Positions 23,806 through 32,816 of a DNA stretch of 64,000 bases are shown one piece after another. Location: NCBI RefSeq assembly GCF_025836975.1, contig NZ_CP107548.1:496001-560000 (forward strand), given 5' to 3'. The DNA is from Pollutimonas sp. M17. Lineage in GTDB: Bacteria; Pseudomonadota; Gammaproteobacteria; Burkholderiales; Burkholderiaceae_B. Positions within the stretch are counted from its first letter, which is position 1. Each line of letters starts with the position of its first letter. The notes under the pieces were generated by a model that did no database searches, had not been told where the DNA came from, and was given only the letters and a program-made list of their open reading frames with translations. Made by a program: the position numbers and the translations under genes.

Positions 23806-26007
23806 ATGCCTACACGCCTCTTCCTGCACGCGGCGATCGTCGCCGCCTTTGCGGGCGCACCGGTTTATGCGCAGACCACTTCCTCAGACTCTTCCGTTGA
23901 AACCCTGGCGCCGGTTACCGTGCAGTCCAGCGCCGACGCGTCGGCCGGGGGCCTGCTGCCGGCGTATGCCGGCGGGCAGGTGTCGCGCGGCGGGCGCATG
24001 GGCCTGCTGGGCAATCTGGACACCATGGACAGCCCATTCAACAGCACGCAATACACCAACCAATTGATCAAGGATCAGCAGGCGGCCAGCGTGGCGGACA
24101 TCCTGCAGAATGATCCCGGTGTGCGCAATGCGCGGGGCTTCGGCAACTTCCAGCAGGTCTATATGGTTCGAGGGTTCCCGTTGTTCTCGGACGACATCAC
24201 CTACAACGGCCTGTACGGTCTGCTGCCGCGCCAGTACCTGGCCAGCGAGTTCATCGAACGCCTGGACGTGTTCCGTGGGGCAAACGCCTTTTTGAACGGC
24301 GCGGCTCCAGGCAATTCCGGACTGGGCGGCTCGATCAACGTGGTCCCGAAGCGGGCGCCCAACGAGCCCTTGTCCGAAGTGACATTGGGCTGGGAAAGCG
24401 GCAACCAGGGTTATGCGGCGCTTGATCTGGCCAGGCGCTTCGGTCCCGATGACAGCACCGGTATCCGTTTGAATGCCGTGCGTCGCGACGGCGGCACGGC
24501 CGTGGACGACGAAAAGCGCGAATTGAGTGCCTTCGGATTGGGCCTGGACTGGCGCGGCGAGCGTGCGCGGCTGTCGGCGGATTTGGGATGGCAGGATCAC
24601 CGCTTGCAGGATCCCCAGCCCAGCATCAACGTCGATGCGGGCCTGCCCATACCGTCCGCGCCCAATGCCAGCACCAATCTGGGGCCGGGCTATATCCATT
24701 CCAACGAGCGCGACCTGTTCGGGACCATTCGGGGTGAGTTCGATATCACCGACAAGATGACGGCCTGGGCGGCGGTGGGCGGGCGCAGCAGCGACGAGTC
24801 TTCTTTTACGACCACGCCAAAAGTCATAAACCTGGCGGGCGACATGACTATGTCCGGCATGACCGTTACGCGCAAGGATAGTGTCAAAACGGGTGAAGTT
24901 GGCTTAAGGGCCAAGTTCGATACTGGCAGCGTCGGCCACACTGTCAATATATCCGCCAATCATTACCGATGGGATAGCCGGAATGCCTACATTTCCTTTG
25001 CGGGAGTTGGGCATTCCAACTTGTACAGCCCCGTGCGTGTCGCACGTCCGCAAGCCGTCGGAGGATCGGGCGGCGATATACACGATCCGTTGTTGACCGA
25101 GAGTATACGGACCACCAGTTTCGCCATCGCAGATACCATGTCCCTGCTGGACAACAAGGTGTTGTTCACGGCGGGCCTGCGTCATCAAAAGATTTCCAGC
25201 CGCAGCTACAACTACAATACGGGTGAGTCGAACGGCCCCGCCAACAGTGCCAGCCGTATAACGCCTGTGGCCGGTCTGGTCATCAAGGCGACCGATCAGA
25301 TTTCACTGTATGCCAACTATATTGAAGGGCTGTCCCAGATCGGCGCCGCGCCCGCTACGTTTGGCAGTAGCCCCAGGCGACCAGTTGTTAACGTTGGGGC
25401 CACCTTCGATCCAGTTCAAACCAAGCAGAAGGAAGTCGGCATCAAGTACGACGGTGGAAAAATCGGCGCCAGCCTGGCGCTGTTCACCTCTGACCAGCCC
25501 TCCGCCTATGTCGATCCGGACTCCCTGGTATACGGCGTCTACGGCAAGCAGCGCAACCGCGGCGCGGAGCTGAGCGTCTACGGCGAGCCTGTGCGCGGCT
25601 TGCGGGTGCTGGGCGGGGTGACGCTGCTGGACGCCAAGCAAGTCACCACGGTGGGTGGCGCCAATGATGGCAATCGCGCCATCGGCGTGCCCAGGACCAT
25701 GGCGAACCTCGGCTTGGAATGGGATGTTCCGGGTACAGGCGGCCTGACGCTGACCGGCCAGGCGGTGTATACCTCGTCGCAGTACGCCGACGCCGCCAAC
25801 AAGCAGGAACTGCCGGCCTGGACGCGCTTCGACCTGGGCGCGCGCTACCTGACCGAGATTGACGGCCACCTGCTGACCCTGCGCGCCAACGTCATCAACG
25901 TCGCCAACAAGAATTACTGGGCGTCCGCGGGCGGCTATCCCGGCGCCGGCTATCTGGTCCTGGGCGCGCCGCGCACCGTCATGCTTTCCGCCACGCTGCA
26001 ATACTGA
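23806..26007 (+). CDS. TonB-dependent siderophore receptor
   Basis: An outer-membrane ferric-siderophore gate. A signal peptide covers residues 1-23 (ending VYAQ). There is no STN signalling domain. The plug domain (about 50-175) includes DILQNDPGVRNARGFGN and MVRGFPL. A 22-strand barrel follows, with late blocks VGIKYDGGKIGASLALF and TRFDLGARYLTEIDGHLLTLRANVINVANKNYWAS. The final residues LSATLQY form the barrel-insertion signal. The layout matches the FoxA/FpvA/ferrichrome class. The ATG at 23806 was chosen because it directly begins the signal peptide; ATG 23782 is possible. A Fur-like box lies just upstream, and a PepSY protein follows 11 bases after the stop. The middle of the gene is visibly less GC-rich than its ends. 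Confidence 0.94.
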   Translation: MPTRLFLHAAIVAAFAGAPVYAQTTSSDSSVETLAPVTVQSSADASAGGLLPAYAGGQVSRGGRMGLLGNLDTMDSPFNSTQYTNQLIKDQQAASVADILQNDPGVRNARGFGNFQQVYMVRGFPLFSDDITYNGLYGLLPRQYLASEFIERLDVFRGANAFLNGAAPGNSGLGGSINVVPKRAPNEPLSEVTLGWESGNQGYAALDLARRFGPDDSTGIRLNAVRRDGGTAVDDEKRELSAFGLGLDWRGERARLSADLGWQDHRLQDPQPSINVDAGLPIPSAPNASTNLGPGYIHSNERDLFGTIRGEFDITDKMTAWAAVGGRSSDESSFTTTPKVINLAGDMTMSGMTVTRKDSVKTGEVGLRAKFDTGSVGHTVNISANHYRWDSRNAYISFAGVGHSNLYSPVRVARPQAVGGSGGDIHDPLLTESIRTTSFAIADTMSLLDNKVLFTAGLRHQKISSRSYNYNTGESNGPANSASRITPVAGLVIKATDQISLYANYIEGLSQIGAAPATFGSSPRRPVVNVGATFDPVQTKQKEVGIKYDGGKIGASLALFTSDQPSAYVDPDSLVYGVYGKQRNRGAELSVYGEPVRGLRVLGGVTLLDAKQVTTVGGANDGNRAIGVPRTMANLGLEWDVPGTGGLTLTGQAVYTSSQYADAANKQELPAWTRFDLGARYLTEIDGHLLTLRANVINVANKNYWASAGGYPGAGYLVLGAPRTVMLSATLQY

Positions 26008-26018
26008 TCGGTATTTTC

Positions 26019-27377
26019 ATGAGGCTGTTTGCAACACTGATACACCGCTGGGCCGGACTGTTCATTGCTTTGTTCCTGGTCGTCTCGGGCCTGACCGGGG
26101 CGGTGATCTCCTGGGATCACGAGATCGATGAATGGCTGAACAGCGATCTGTACAAGATCGAAAGCCAGGGCGAGTTTCGCTCGCCCATCGACCTGATCAA
26201 GGTGGTCGAGGCCGACGACCCCCATGCCCAGGTGGTGTACGTGCCCCTGCATTTCGAGGAGGGGCACGCCGCCACCTATCTGGTCCAGCCGCGCATCGAC
26301 CCGGCCACGGGCAAGCCTTATCCGCTGGACTACACGCAAGTGTTCATCGACCCGGTCACTGCCGCCATCGTCGGCAAGCGCGATGCCGGCGAAGTGTCGC
26401 TCTCCAGGCGGGCGCTCATGCCTTTCCTGCGCGATCTGCATGAAAGCCTGCATGTCCCCGCGTTCTGGGGCTCGGACCGCTGGGGCTATCAGTTCATGGG
26501 CATCGTCGCCCTGGTCTGGTTGCTGGACAGCTTCGTGGCCCTGTACCTGACTTTGCCGCTTCGTCGCCGGCAGGCGGGGGCCGCCAGTGGCGGCGCAGCG
26601 GACGGCGACGGCCCCGCGCCATCCAATGGGCGCAACTGGTGGCAACGCTGGAAGCCTTCCTGGCGGATACGCTGGGGGGCGGGCGGCTACAAGCTTAATT
26701 TCGACCTGCATCGGGCCGCGGGATTGTGGGTGTGGGGCGTCATTCTCGTCATTGCCTTCACCTCGTTTTCGCTGAACCTGTATCGCGAGGTGTTCTTCCC
26801 GGCGATGTCGCTGGTGTCGCAGGTGACGCCGGGACCCTTCGAAACGCGGCCCAGGTCGCCGCTGAATCAACCCATCGAGCCGCGTATCGGGTTCGGACAG
26901 GCGCTGGAGCTATCCCGCGAGCAGGCCGGCCGGCAAAATTGGGAGCGGCCGCCCGGAGGAATCTTCTATGCGCGCAACCTGGGCTTCTATAGCACTGCCT
27001 TCTTCCATCCTGGAGCGGATCATGGCAGTGGCGGCATGGCGATAGCGAACATGTATTTCGACGGCTCGGACGGCCGCTACCTGGGCGATTACCTGCCCTG
27101 GAAGGGCACGGCGGCGGATATCTTCGTCCAGTTGCAGTTTCCCCTGCACTCCGGCCGCATCCTGGGTTTCCCCGGCCGCGTCATGATGTCGCTGATGGGC
27201 CTGGTGGTGGCCATGTTGTCCATTACCGGCATCGTGATCTGGGCACGCAAGCGCCGCGCCCGCAAGCAGGCGGCCTGGCGCGATGCCTCTTCCCCCGTCG
27301 CGGGCCGCAATGCCGCCTTGCCGCACGCGACGCCGTCTAAGCGGCACGACGCCCCCCATGCGGGGGGCGGCTCCTAG
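26019..27377 (+). CDS. PepSY-associated TM helix protein (siderophore-linked membrane reductase-like)
   Basis: An inner-membrane protein of 452 residues with four main hydrophobic helices: about 8-32 (HRWAGLFIALFLVVSGLTG), 158-180, 240-262 and 390-412. The HRWxGL and HRAAGLWVWG motifs contain the paired histidines typical of PepSY_TM proteins, which probably bind heme. Such proteins sit beside TonB receptors and are thought to reduce or unload ferric siderophores in the periplasm. It follows the receptor by 11 bases in one Fur-controlled unit. The C-terminal 40 residues are basic and cytoplasmic. Confidence 0.88.
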   Translation: MRLFATLIHRWAGLFIALFLVVSGLTGAVISWDHEIDEWLNSDLYKIESQGEFRSPIDLIKVVEADDPHAQVVYVPLHFEEGHAATYLVQPRIDPATGKPYPLDYTQVFIDPVTAAIVGKRDAGEVSLSRRALMPFLRDLHESLHVPAFWGSDRWGYQFMGIVALVWLLDSFVALYLTLPLRRRQAGAASGGAADGDGPAPSNGRNWWQRWKPSWRIRWGAGGYKLNFDLHRAAGLWVWGVILVIAFTSFSLNLYREVFFPAMSLVSQVTPGPFETRPRSPLNQPIEPRIGFGQALELSREQAGRQNWERPPGGIFYARNLGFYSTAFFHPGADHGSGGMAIANMYFDGSDGRYLGDYLPWKGTAADIFVQLQFPLHSGRILGFPGRVMMSLMGLVVAMLSITGIVIWARKRRARKQAAWRDASSPVAGRNAALPHATPSKRHDAPHAGGGS

Positions 27378-27479
27378 CGGTTTCTCGGGTGGCAAATCCG
27401 CCGGACTTGTGTTCATATATGTCGGATTATTTCGTCGGGTATATGCGATGGCCTCCTCTGTCCCCGCGACGATGGCGCG

Positions 27480-29141
27480 ATGAATTTCAAGACCATCAAA
27501 TTTCGCATACTGGCCCTGGGCGCAGGGCTGATGATTGCGAACATCATTTTCCGGTTTGTCGTGGCGCTTCCGTTCGCGCAGGATACGCTGCACCGCCTGG
27601 TCGACGATCAGCAGCTTTCCATTGCCTCTTACATCGCGCGCGACATCGAGCATAACGTCGAAAGCCGGCGCACTCTGGTCGACCAGTTGGCGCGCAGCTT
27701 GCCGGCGGCGCTGCTTGACCGGCCCAAAGAGCTGGGCGAGTGGCTGGAAGAGCGCCGTCGCCTGCATCCCCTGTTCGCCGAAGGGATGCTGCTGATCGAT
27801 CCGCAAGGCAAAAGAATAGCGTTCGACGGCGAGGCCGGGAACCCGGACAGCAAGCGGGATTTTTCCGATAGCGCCTGGTTCCAGGCCGCGCTGGCGGCCG
27901 AGGTGTCGGTGATCGGCAGGCCCGAGCGCTCTTCCACCAGCGGCAAGCCCATCATCGTCATGGCTGCGGCGATTCGAGACGCTGACCGGCAGCCGGTCGC
28001 GGTGTTGGGCGGGGTGGCCGATCTTAGCGCGGATGGCTTCCTGCGCGACATGCAGGAGAACCAGTTCGGCCATCGCGGCGGCTTCTTGCTGATTTCACCG
28101 CAGGACCAGGTTTTCATCGGTTCCAGCGTGCCAGAAATGATCCTCAAGCCCACGCCGCCGCCAGGGGTGAACCTGCTGCATGACCGTGCGATGGCCGGCT
28201 ATCGCGGCACCGGCGTAACCGTCAATGCCCAAGGGGTCAAAGAGCTTTCCGCCATGGCCAGCGTTCCAGGCACCGGATGGTTCGTCGTAGCGCGCATACC
28301 CACGCAGGAAGCATTTCGTCCAGTGAATGCGCTCAAGGCATTGATCGCGCAAAGCACGGCAGTGGCCGTAGCGGCGGTCATGCTGCTTTTGCTGTTGTTG
28401 CTGCCTCGCATACTGCGGCCTCTTACCGAGAGCGCGCAGGCCATGCGGGAAATGGCTGACGGGAAGCGCAAGCTGGAAGCCCTGCCCGTTGAACGCGACG
28501 ATGAAGTGGGCGGCCTGGTGCAGGGCTTCAATTACCTGTTGGCCAAACTGCGCGAGAACGAGGCCGTGCTCAAGGAAAGCGAAGAGCGCCTGTCCTTCCT
28601 GGCGCACCACGACACCTTGACGGGCTTGTATAACCGGCAGATGCTGGAAAGCCGCCTGGACTACGCGCTGGACCTGGCAAGGCGCAATGGCACGAGCTTC
28701 GCCTTGCTGTTTTGCGACCTTGACCGTTTCAAGCCCATCAACGACGAGTTCGGGCACTCCATGGGCGATGCCGTGCTGGTCCAGGTCGCGCAGCGTTTCC
28801 TGCGGGGGCGCAGAAGCTCCGACACGGTGGCGCGCCTGGGCGGGGACGAATTCGTCGTGCTGCTGACCAATCTGACCGATCCGCGCCTGGATGCCGAGCG
28901 GCTGGCCCGTGAATACATGATTTCGATCTGCGCTCCCTATAGTGTGGGCGACCACCGGTTCACGCTGAGCGTATCGATAGGCGTCGCCCTGTATACGGGA
29001 GAACCGGTGTCGGGGTCGCAACTGATGACGCGGGCCGATATGGCCATGTATCAAGCCAAGCGGACAGGCCGCTCGCGGATATGCGTTTTCGGTGAGGCCA
29101 GCGGCGACATGGCCGGCAGCCCGGCGACGGTGCCGGTATAA
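27480..29141 (+). CDS. Diguanylate cyclase with Cache sensor, HAMP and GGDEF domain
   Basis: A membrane sensor of 553 residues that should make cyclic di-GMP. The first helix is at about 10-30. A periplasmic dCache domain (about 35-280) contains DSAWFQAAL, SSTSGKPIIVMAAAIRD and GWFVVARIP. The second helix (about 281-305) is rich in Leu, followed by a HAMP segment (about 306-360) and then GGDEF. The active-site motif is intact (RLGGDEFVVLL), and an inhibitory I-site RSSD lies five residues before it, so both activity and product feedback are expected. There is no EAL domain. It is 102 bases after the PepSY gene and may be independent of it. Confidence 0.92.
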   Translation: MNFKTIKFRILALGAGLMIANIIFRFVVALPFAQDTLHRLVDDQQLSIASYIARDIEHNVESRRTLVDQLARSLPAALLDRPKELGEWLEERRRLHPLFAEGMLLIDPQGKRIAFDGEAGNPDSKRDFSDSAWFQAALAAEVSVIGRPERSSTSGKPIIVMAAAIRDADRQPVAVLGGVADLSADGFLRDMQENQFGHRGGFLLISPQDQVFIGSSVPEMILKPTPPPGVNLLHDRAMAGYRGTGVTVNAQGVKELSAMASVPGTGWFVVARIPTQEAFRPVNALKALIAQSTAVAVAAVMLLLLLLLPRILRPLTESAQAMREMADGKRKLEALPVERDDEVGGLVQGFNYLLAKLRENEAVLKESEERLSFLAHHDTLTGLYNRQMLESRLDYALDLARRNGTSFALLFCDLDRFKPINDEFGHSMGDAVLVQVAQRFLRGRRSSDTVARLGGDEFVVLLTNLTDPRLDAERLAREYMISICAPYSVGDHRFTLSVSIGVALYTGEPVSGSQLMTRADMAMYQAKRTGRSRICVFGEASGDMAGSPATVPV

Positions 29142-29208
29142 ACCGCTAGACAATGCCTTTGGCCTCCGTTATGCTGGCAGCTGGTTTTTCATTCAATCTG
29201 GAGCCGCC

Positions 29209-29403
29209 ATGGACATGTCCGTTGAAAGCGCCGTCAGTGTCGCGATCAGCCTTCAAGGCTACAACGCCGCGCAAGAGCAGCAAAACGTCCTGCTGCGCAA
29301 AGTACTCGACAGCCAGGCACAGACCATTGCCAGCATCATGGATTCCATGCCCAAGCTGGCCACCTTTGGCCCCGTGGGAACGCAATTGCACGTAACGGCT
29401 TAG
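29209..29403 (+). CDS. YjfB-like putative motility protein (64 residues)
   Basis: A short protein resembling the YjfB_motility family: MDMSVESAVSVAISLQGYNA, a glutamine-rich QEQQNVLLRKVLDSQAQT middle, and a C-terminal variable tail. Family members are small, mostly helical and associated with motility or flagellar regulons in Bacillus and proteobacteria; the function is not known. The ATG at 29209 has GGAG eight bases upstream. An earlier start at 29092 in the same frame would overlap the cyclase gene and was rejected. It follows the cyclase gene on the same strand and ends at a good terminator. Confidence 0.72.
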   Translation: MDMSVESAVSVAISLQGYNAAQEQQNVLLRKVLDSQAQTIASIMDSMPKLATFGPVGTQLHVTA

Positions 29404-29462
29404 TTTCCACTGGCTCGATTCATCCGGGCGTTCTCTCCGCGGACGTCCGGTCATCCGAATAC

Positions 29463-29496
29463 ACGGCGCAAGCATATCCTTGCGCCGTTTTGTTTT
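29463..29496 (+). terminator. Rho-independent terminator after the YjfB-like gene
   Basis: ACGGCGCAAG and CTTGCGCCGT form a perfect 10-base stem with loop CATATC, followed by TTTTGTTTT. Confidence 0.85.
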
Positions 29497-29505
29497 CAGG
29501 CTGCA

Positions 29506-30372
29506 TCATTTCCTGGCGAAGATGCGCGCTCCCGCCACGCAAGCCACCACTGCGATCGTCGCGGCCATCATGGCCCCGCTGACGCTTTCTCCCAGCAGGG
29601 CGGCGGCCAGGGCCAAACCCATGAAAGGTTGAAGCAGCTGCAGCTGGCCCACGGCGGCGATTCCCCCTTGCGCCAAACCCCGGTACCAGAAGAAAAAGCC
29701 GATCAGCATGCTGAAGAGGGATACATACCCCAGGCCTATCCAGGCGGGCAGGCCGATCTGCTGCCATGACTGCGGGTGCGTGACGATGGAAATGACCGCC
29801 ATGAAGGGCAGCGATAGCACCAGCGCCCAGGAAATGACCTCCCAGCCGCCCATGTGCCGCGACAGGCGCCCCCCTTCCGCGTAGCCGTAGCCGCAGGTCA
29901 GGATGGCGCCGAGCATCAGCACGTCGCCGCGCCAGGAGGCGTCGGCATCCTGCGCCAGGGCAAAGCCCGCCACGCAGGCGCTGCCCAGGAGCGCGAACAG
30001 CCAGAAAGCGGGGCGGGGCCTTTCCCTGCCGCGTATGACGCCGAAAATGGCGGTGGACAAGGGCAGCAGGCCGATGAAGACCAGGGAGCGCGCCGCGGTG
30101 ATGTACTGCAGCGCCAGCGCCGACAGGAGGGGGAAGCCGACCACCACGCCCAGCGCCACCGTCGAAAGGCTGGCCATGTCCCGCGAGGATGGCCGCCCGC
30201 TGCGTTGCATGCCCAGCAGGATCAGGGCCAGAATGCCCGCGATGGCGGCCCGCGCCGCCGTCAGGAATACCGGGTCGAAGCCGGCTATCGCCACGCGGGT
30301 GGCCGGCAGCGATCCGCTGAAAATGGCCACGCCCGCCAGTCCGTTCAACCAGCCTTTGGATACTTCGCCCAT
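29506..30372 (-). CDS. EamA/DMT-family transporter
   Basis: A ten-helix drug/metabolite transporter of 288 residues built from two EamA repeats (about 10-135 and 150-285). RVAIAGFDPVFLTAARAAIAG and the late LQPFMGLALAAALLGE are typical. The ATG at 30372 was chosen because AAGGAAA precedes it; ATG 30390 is an alternative with a weaker site. It is divergent from a MocR-type regulator, a pairing repeatedly seen for exporters of amino acids or vitamin-like compounds, so it is the likely target gene. Confidence 0.88.
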   Translation of the reverse strand: MGEVSKGWLNGLAGVAIFSGSLPATRVAIAGFDPVFLTAARAAIAGILALILLGMQRSGRPSSRDMASLSTVALGVVVGFPLLSALALQYITAARSLVFIGLLPLSTAIFGVIRGRERPRPAFWLFALLGSACVAGFALAQDADASWRGDVLMLGAILTCGYGYAEGGRLSRHMGGWEVISWALVLSLPFMAVISIVTHPQSWQQIGLPAWIGLGYVSLFSMLIGFFFWYRGLAQGGIAAVGQLQLLQPFMGLALAAALLGESVSGAMMAATIAVVACVAGARIFARK

Positions 30373-30458
30373 TATTTTCCTTGTGTCCATGCAATGCCTG
30401 GAATGATGATTCCCGCGGCCTGCCGCCGCCAGAGACACATAGGTACAATCATAAAAAT

Positions 30459-30484
30459 CTGTACTGGTACGTATATGGGTACAG
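30459..30484. promoter_or_regulatory. CTGTAC/GTACAG dyad between exporter and MocR gene
   Basis: CTGTAC (30459-30464) and GTACAG (30479-30484) form an inverted repeat with 14 bases between. Two extra GTAC cores occur at 30443-30446 and 30467-30470. Such repeats are typical of MocR-type operators. Confidence 0.55.
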
Positions 30485-30517
30485 AAGGGTCGGCGATGCG
30501 CATAAGGGAACGATCTC

Positions 30518-31942
30518 ATGGAAACAGGGACATTGACGGCGCAGGTGATGCGCGAAATCCAGCAACGGATTGCGGGGCGCCAATTGATCACGGGCGCCAG
30601 GCTGCCGTCCATAAGGGCTTTGGCCGGATACATGGGCGTGTCCAAGTCCACGGTGGTCGAAGCCTACGACCGCCTGGCGGCGGAGGGAACGATCTTTGCC
30701 AGAAGGGGATCGGGCTTCTACGTGGCGGCGCCCATGCCTCCCTTGTCGCTGGTGGACATCGGCCCCCGGCTGGATCGCGAGATCGACCCGTTATGGGTTG
30801 CGCGCCAGGCGCTGGATACGCAAGGCGAGCTGCTCAAGCCGGGTTGCGGCTGGCTGCCGCCATCGTGGCTGCCTCAGGACAGCATGCGCCGCGCCTTGCG
30901 TTCGCTCGCCAAGGCGGACTCAGAAGCCTTGTCCAGCTACGACACGCCTTTGGGATTCGCGCCGCTAAGGCAACTGCTGGCCCGCCGGCTTCATGACAGC
31001 GCCATCGATGCCGCGCCCGACCAGATACTATTGGCCGATTGCGGCACGCAGGCACTGGACCTGCTGTGCCGGTTCCTGCTCGAGTCGGGCGATGCCGTAC
31101 TGGTCGACGATCCTTGCTATTTCAATTTCCATGCCTTGCTGCGGGCCCATCATGCGAAGGTCGTAGGCGTGCCTTATACCCCGTCAGGCCCGGACCTTCA
31201 GCGTTTCGAGCAGGCGCTTGCCGAGCATCGGCCGCGCCTGTACCTGACCAACTCGGCCTTGCACAATCCCACGGGCGCGGCGCTGTCGCCCCTGACGGCC
31301 CATCGCGTGCTCAAGCTGGCGGAGCATTATGAACTGACGATAGTCGAGGACGACATCTTCGCCGATTTCGAGCCCGAGCCGTCGCCGCGCCTGGCCGCCT
31401 TCGACGGCCTGAACAGGGTGGTGCATGTGGGCAGCTTCTCGAAGACGCTTTCGGCCTCGGTGCGCTGCGGCTACATTGCCGCCCGGCCCGAATGGGTGGA
31501 CGCCCTGGCCGACCTGAAAATAGCCACCACATTCGGCGGCAGCCGGCTGTCGGCCGAACTCGTTTACCGGATGCTCAAGGAAGGCAGCTATCGCCGGCAT
31601 ACCGAGGGATTGCGCCTGCGCCTGGCCCATGCCATGGGGCCCGTGGCCGACAGGCTTGCCGCTTTGGGCATACAGCCGTGGATGCGGCCCCGCGGTGGAA
31701 TGTTCTTGTGGTGCGGCCTGCCGGGCGGGGTCGATGCGGTCGAACTCAGCCGCCGGGCGCTGGAACAGGGCGTTGTGCTGGCTCCTGGAAACGTATTCAG
31801 CCTGTCCAAATCGGCCGGGTCGTTCTTGCGTTTCAATGTGGCGCAGTCGGGCGACGCACGCTTGTACGACGTGCTTCGCACGCTGCTGAGCCGGCCGGCC
31901 GGGCAGGCGGAAGCGGCTGCGGGGCACTCCGCGGCCGCTTGA
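30518..31942 (+). CDS. MocR-family regulator (GntR HTH fused to fold-type-I aminotransferase)
   Basis: A PLP-binding transcription factor of 474 residues. The GntR winged helix is at about 5-75 (LPSIRALAGYMGVSKSTVVEAYDRL). The aminotransferase-like domain (about 100-455) contains SYDTPLGFAPLRQLLARRL, TNSALHNPTGAALS, DDIFADFE and the PLP lysine in GSFSKTLSASVRCGYIAARPEW. Such proteins sense an amino acid, GABA or pyridoxal compound. It is divergent from an EamA exporter, with CTGTAC/GTACAG repeats between them. It converges on xthA with only six bases between the stop codons. Confidence 0.93.
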   Translation: METGTLTAQVMREIQQRIAGRQLITGARLPSIRALAGYMGVSKSTVVEAYDRLAAEGTIFARRGSGFYVAAPMPPLSLVDIGPRLDREIDPLWVARQALDTQGELLKPGCGWLPPSWLPQDSMRRALRSLAKADSEALSSYDTPLGFAPLRQLLARRLHDSAIDAAPDQILLADCGTQALDLLCRFLLESGDAVLVDDPCYFNFHALLRAHHAKVVGVPYTPSGPDLQRFEQALAEHRPRLYLTNSALHNPTGAALSPLTAHRVLKLAEHYELTIVEDDIFADFEPEPSPRLAAFDGLNRVVHVGSFSKTLSASVRCGYIAARPEWVDALADLKIATTFGGSRLSAELVYRMLKEGSYRRHTEGLRLRLAHAMGPVADRLAALGIQPWMRPRGGMFLWCGLPGGVDAVELSRRALEQGVVLAPGNVFSLSKSAGSFLRFNVAQSGDARLYDVLRTLLSRPAGQAEAAAGHSAAA

Positions 31943-31948
31943 TGCGCG

Positions 31949-32731
31949 CTACAGCGCCGTTTCGTAGTCGATGGTCAGCGGCGCATGGTCGCTGAAGCGC
32001 TGCTCTTTGTAGATGGACGCAGTCGTGGCCGTGGCGGCGATTTCAGGCGAGGCGATCTGGTAGTCGATGCGCCAGCCCACGTTCTTGGCCCAGGCCTGGC
32101 CGCGATTGCTCCACCAGGTATAGGCGTCCCCCGTGGCCTCGGGGTGCAGGCGGCGATACACGTCCACCCAGCCGATTTCGTCGAATACGCGTGTCAGCCA
32201 GGCGCGTTCCTCGGGCAGGAATCCGCTGTTCTTCAGGTTGCCTTTCCAGTTCTTCAGGTCGATTTCCTTGTGGGCGATGTTCCAGTCGCCGCACAGGATG
32301 ACCTGGCGTCCGCATTTGACCAGATTGGCCAGGTGGGCAAAGAAGTGCTCCATGAACACGAACTTGGCCGCTTGCCGATGATCGCCGCTGGAGCCCGAGG
32401 GCAGATAGACCGATATGATGGAAAGCGTATCGTAGACGAGTTCCAGATAGCGGCCTTCGGCGTCGATTTCAGGCACGCCCAGGCCCTCGATGATCTGCAG
32501 CGGCTGGCGGCGCGCATACACGCCCACGCCGCTATAGCCTTTTTTCTCGGCATAATGGAAGTAGCCGTAATAGCCGGGGGGATTGAGCATGTCGGCCGTC
32601 ATGTTGTCGGCCTGGGCCTTCAGTTCCTGCAGGCAGATGAAATCGGCGTCCTGCACGGCCAGCCATTCGAGGAAGCCCTTGCTGACGGCGGAGCGGATGC
32701 CATTGAGGTTGGCGGATATCACACGAAGCAT
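31949..32731 (-). CDS. xthA: Exodeoxyribonuclease III
   Basis: An AP endonuclease and 3'-to-5' exonuclease of 260 residues for base-excision repair. Motifs include SANLNGIRSA at 6-15, LQELKAQ near 34-40, YSGVGVYAR near 65-73, GDWNIAHKEIDLKNW near 147-161 (catalytic Asp/Asn pair) and the C-terminal SDHAPLTIDYE with the catalytic His. The length matches the ExoIII type of this order. It converges on the MocR gene and is single, without operon partners. Confidence 0.94.
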   Translation of the reverse strand: MLRVISANLNGIRSAVSKGFLEWLAVQDADFICLQELKAQADNMTADMLNPPGYYGYFHYAEKKGYSGVGVYARRQPLQIIEGLGVPEIDAEGRYLELVYDTLSIISVYLPSGSSGDHRQAAKFVFMEHFFAHLANLVKCGRQVILCGDWNIAHKEIDLKNWKGNLKNSGFLPEERAWLTRVFDEIGWVDVYRRLHPEATGDAYTWWSNRGQAWAKNVGWRIDYQIASPEIAATATTASIYKEQRFSDHAPLTIDYETAL

Positions 32732-32816
32732 CGTATAGCGTCCCGGTATCGGTCAAAGCATAGACTTTAACCGATACGGCGCTATGGATGAGGGGTTTCT
32801 TGTGCGGCGGGGCGGC

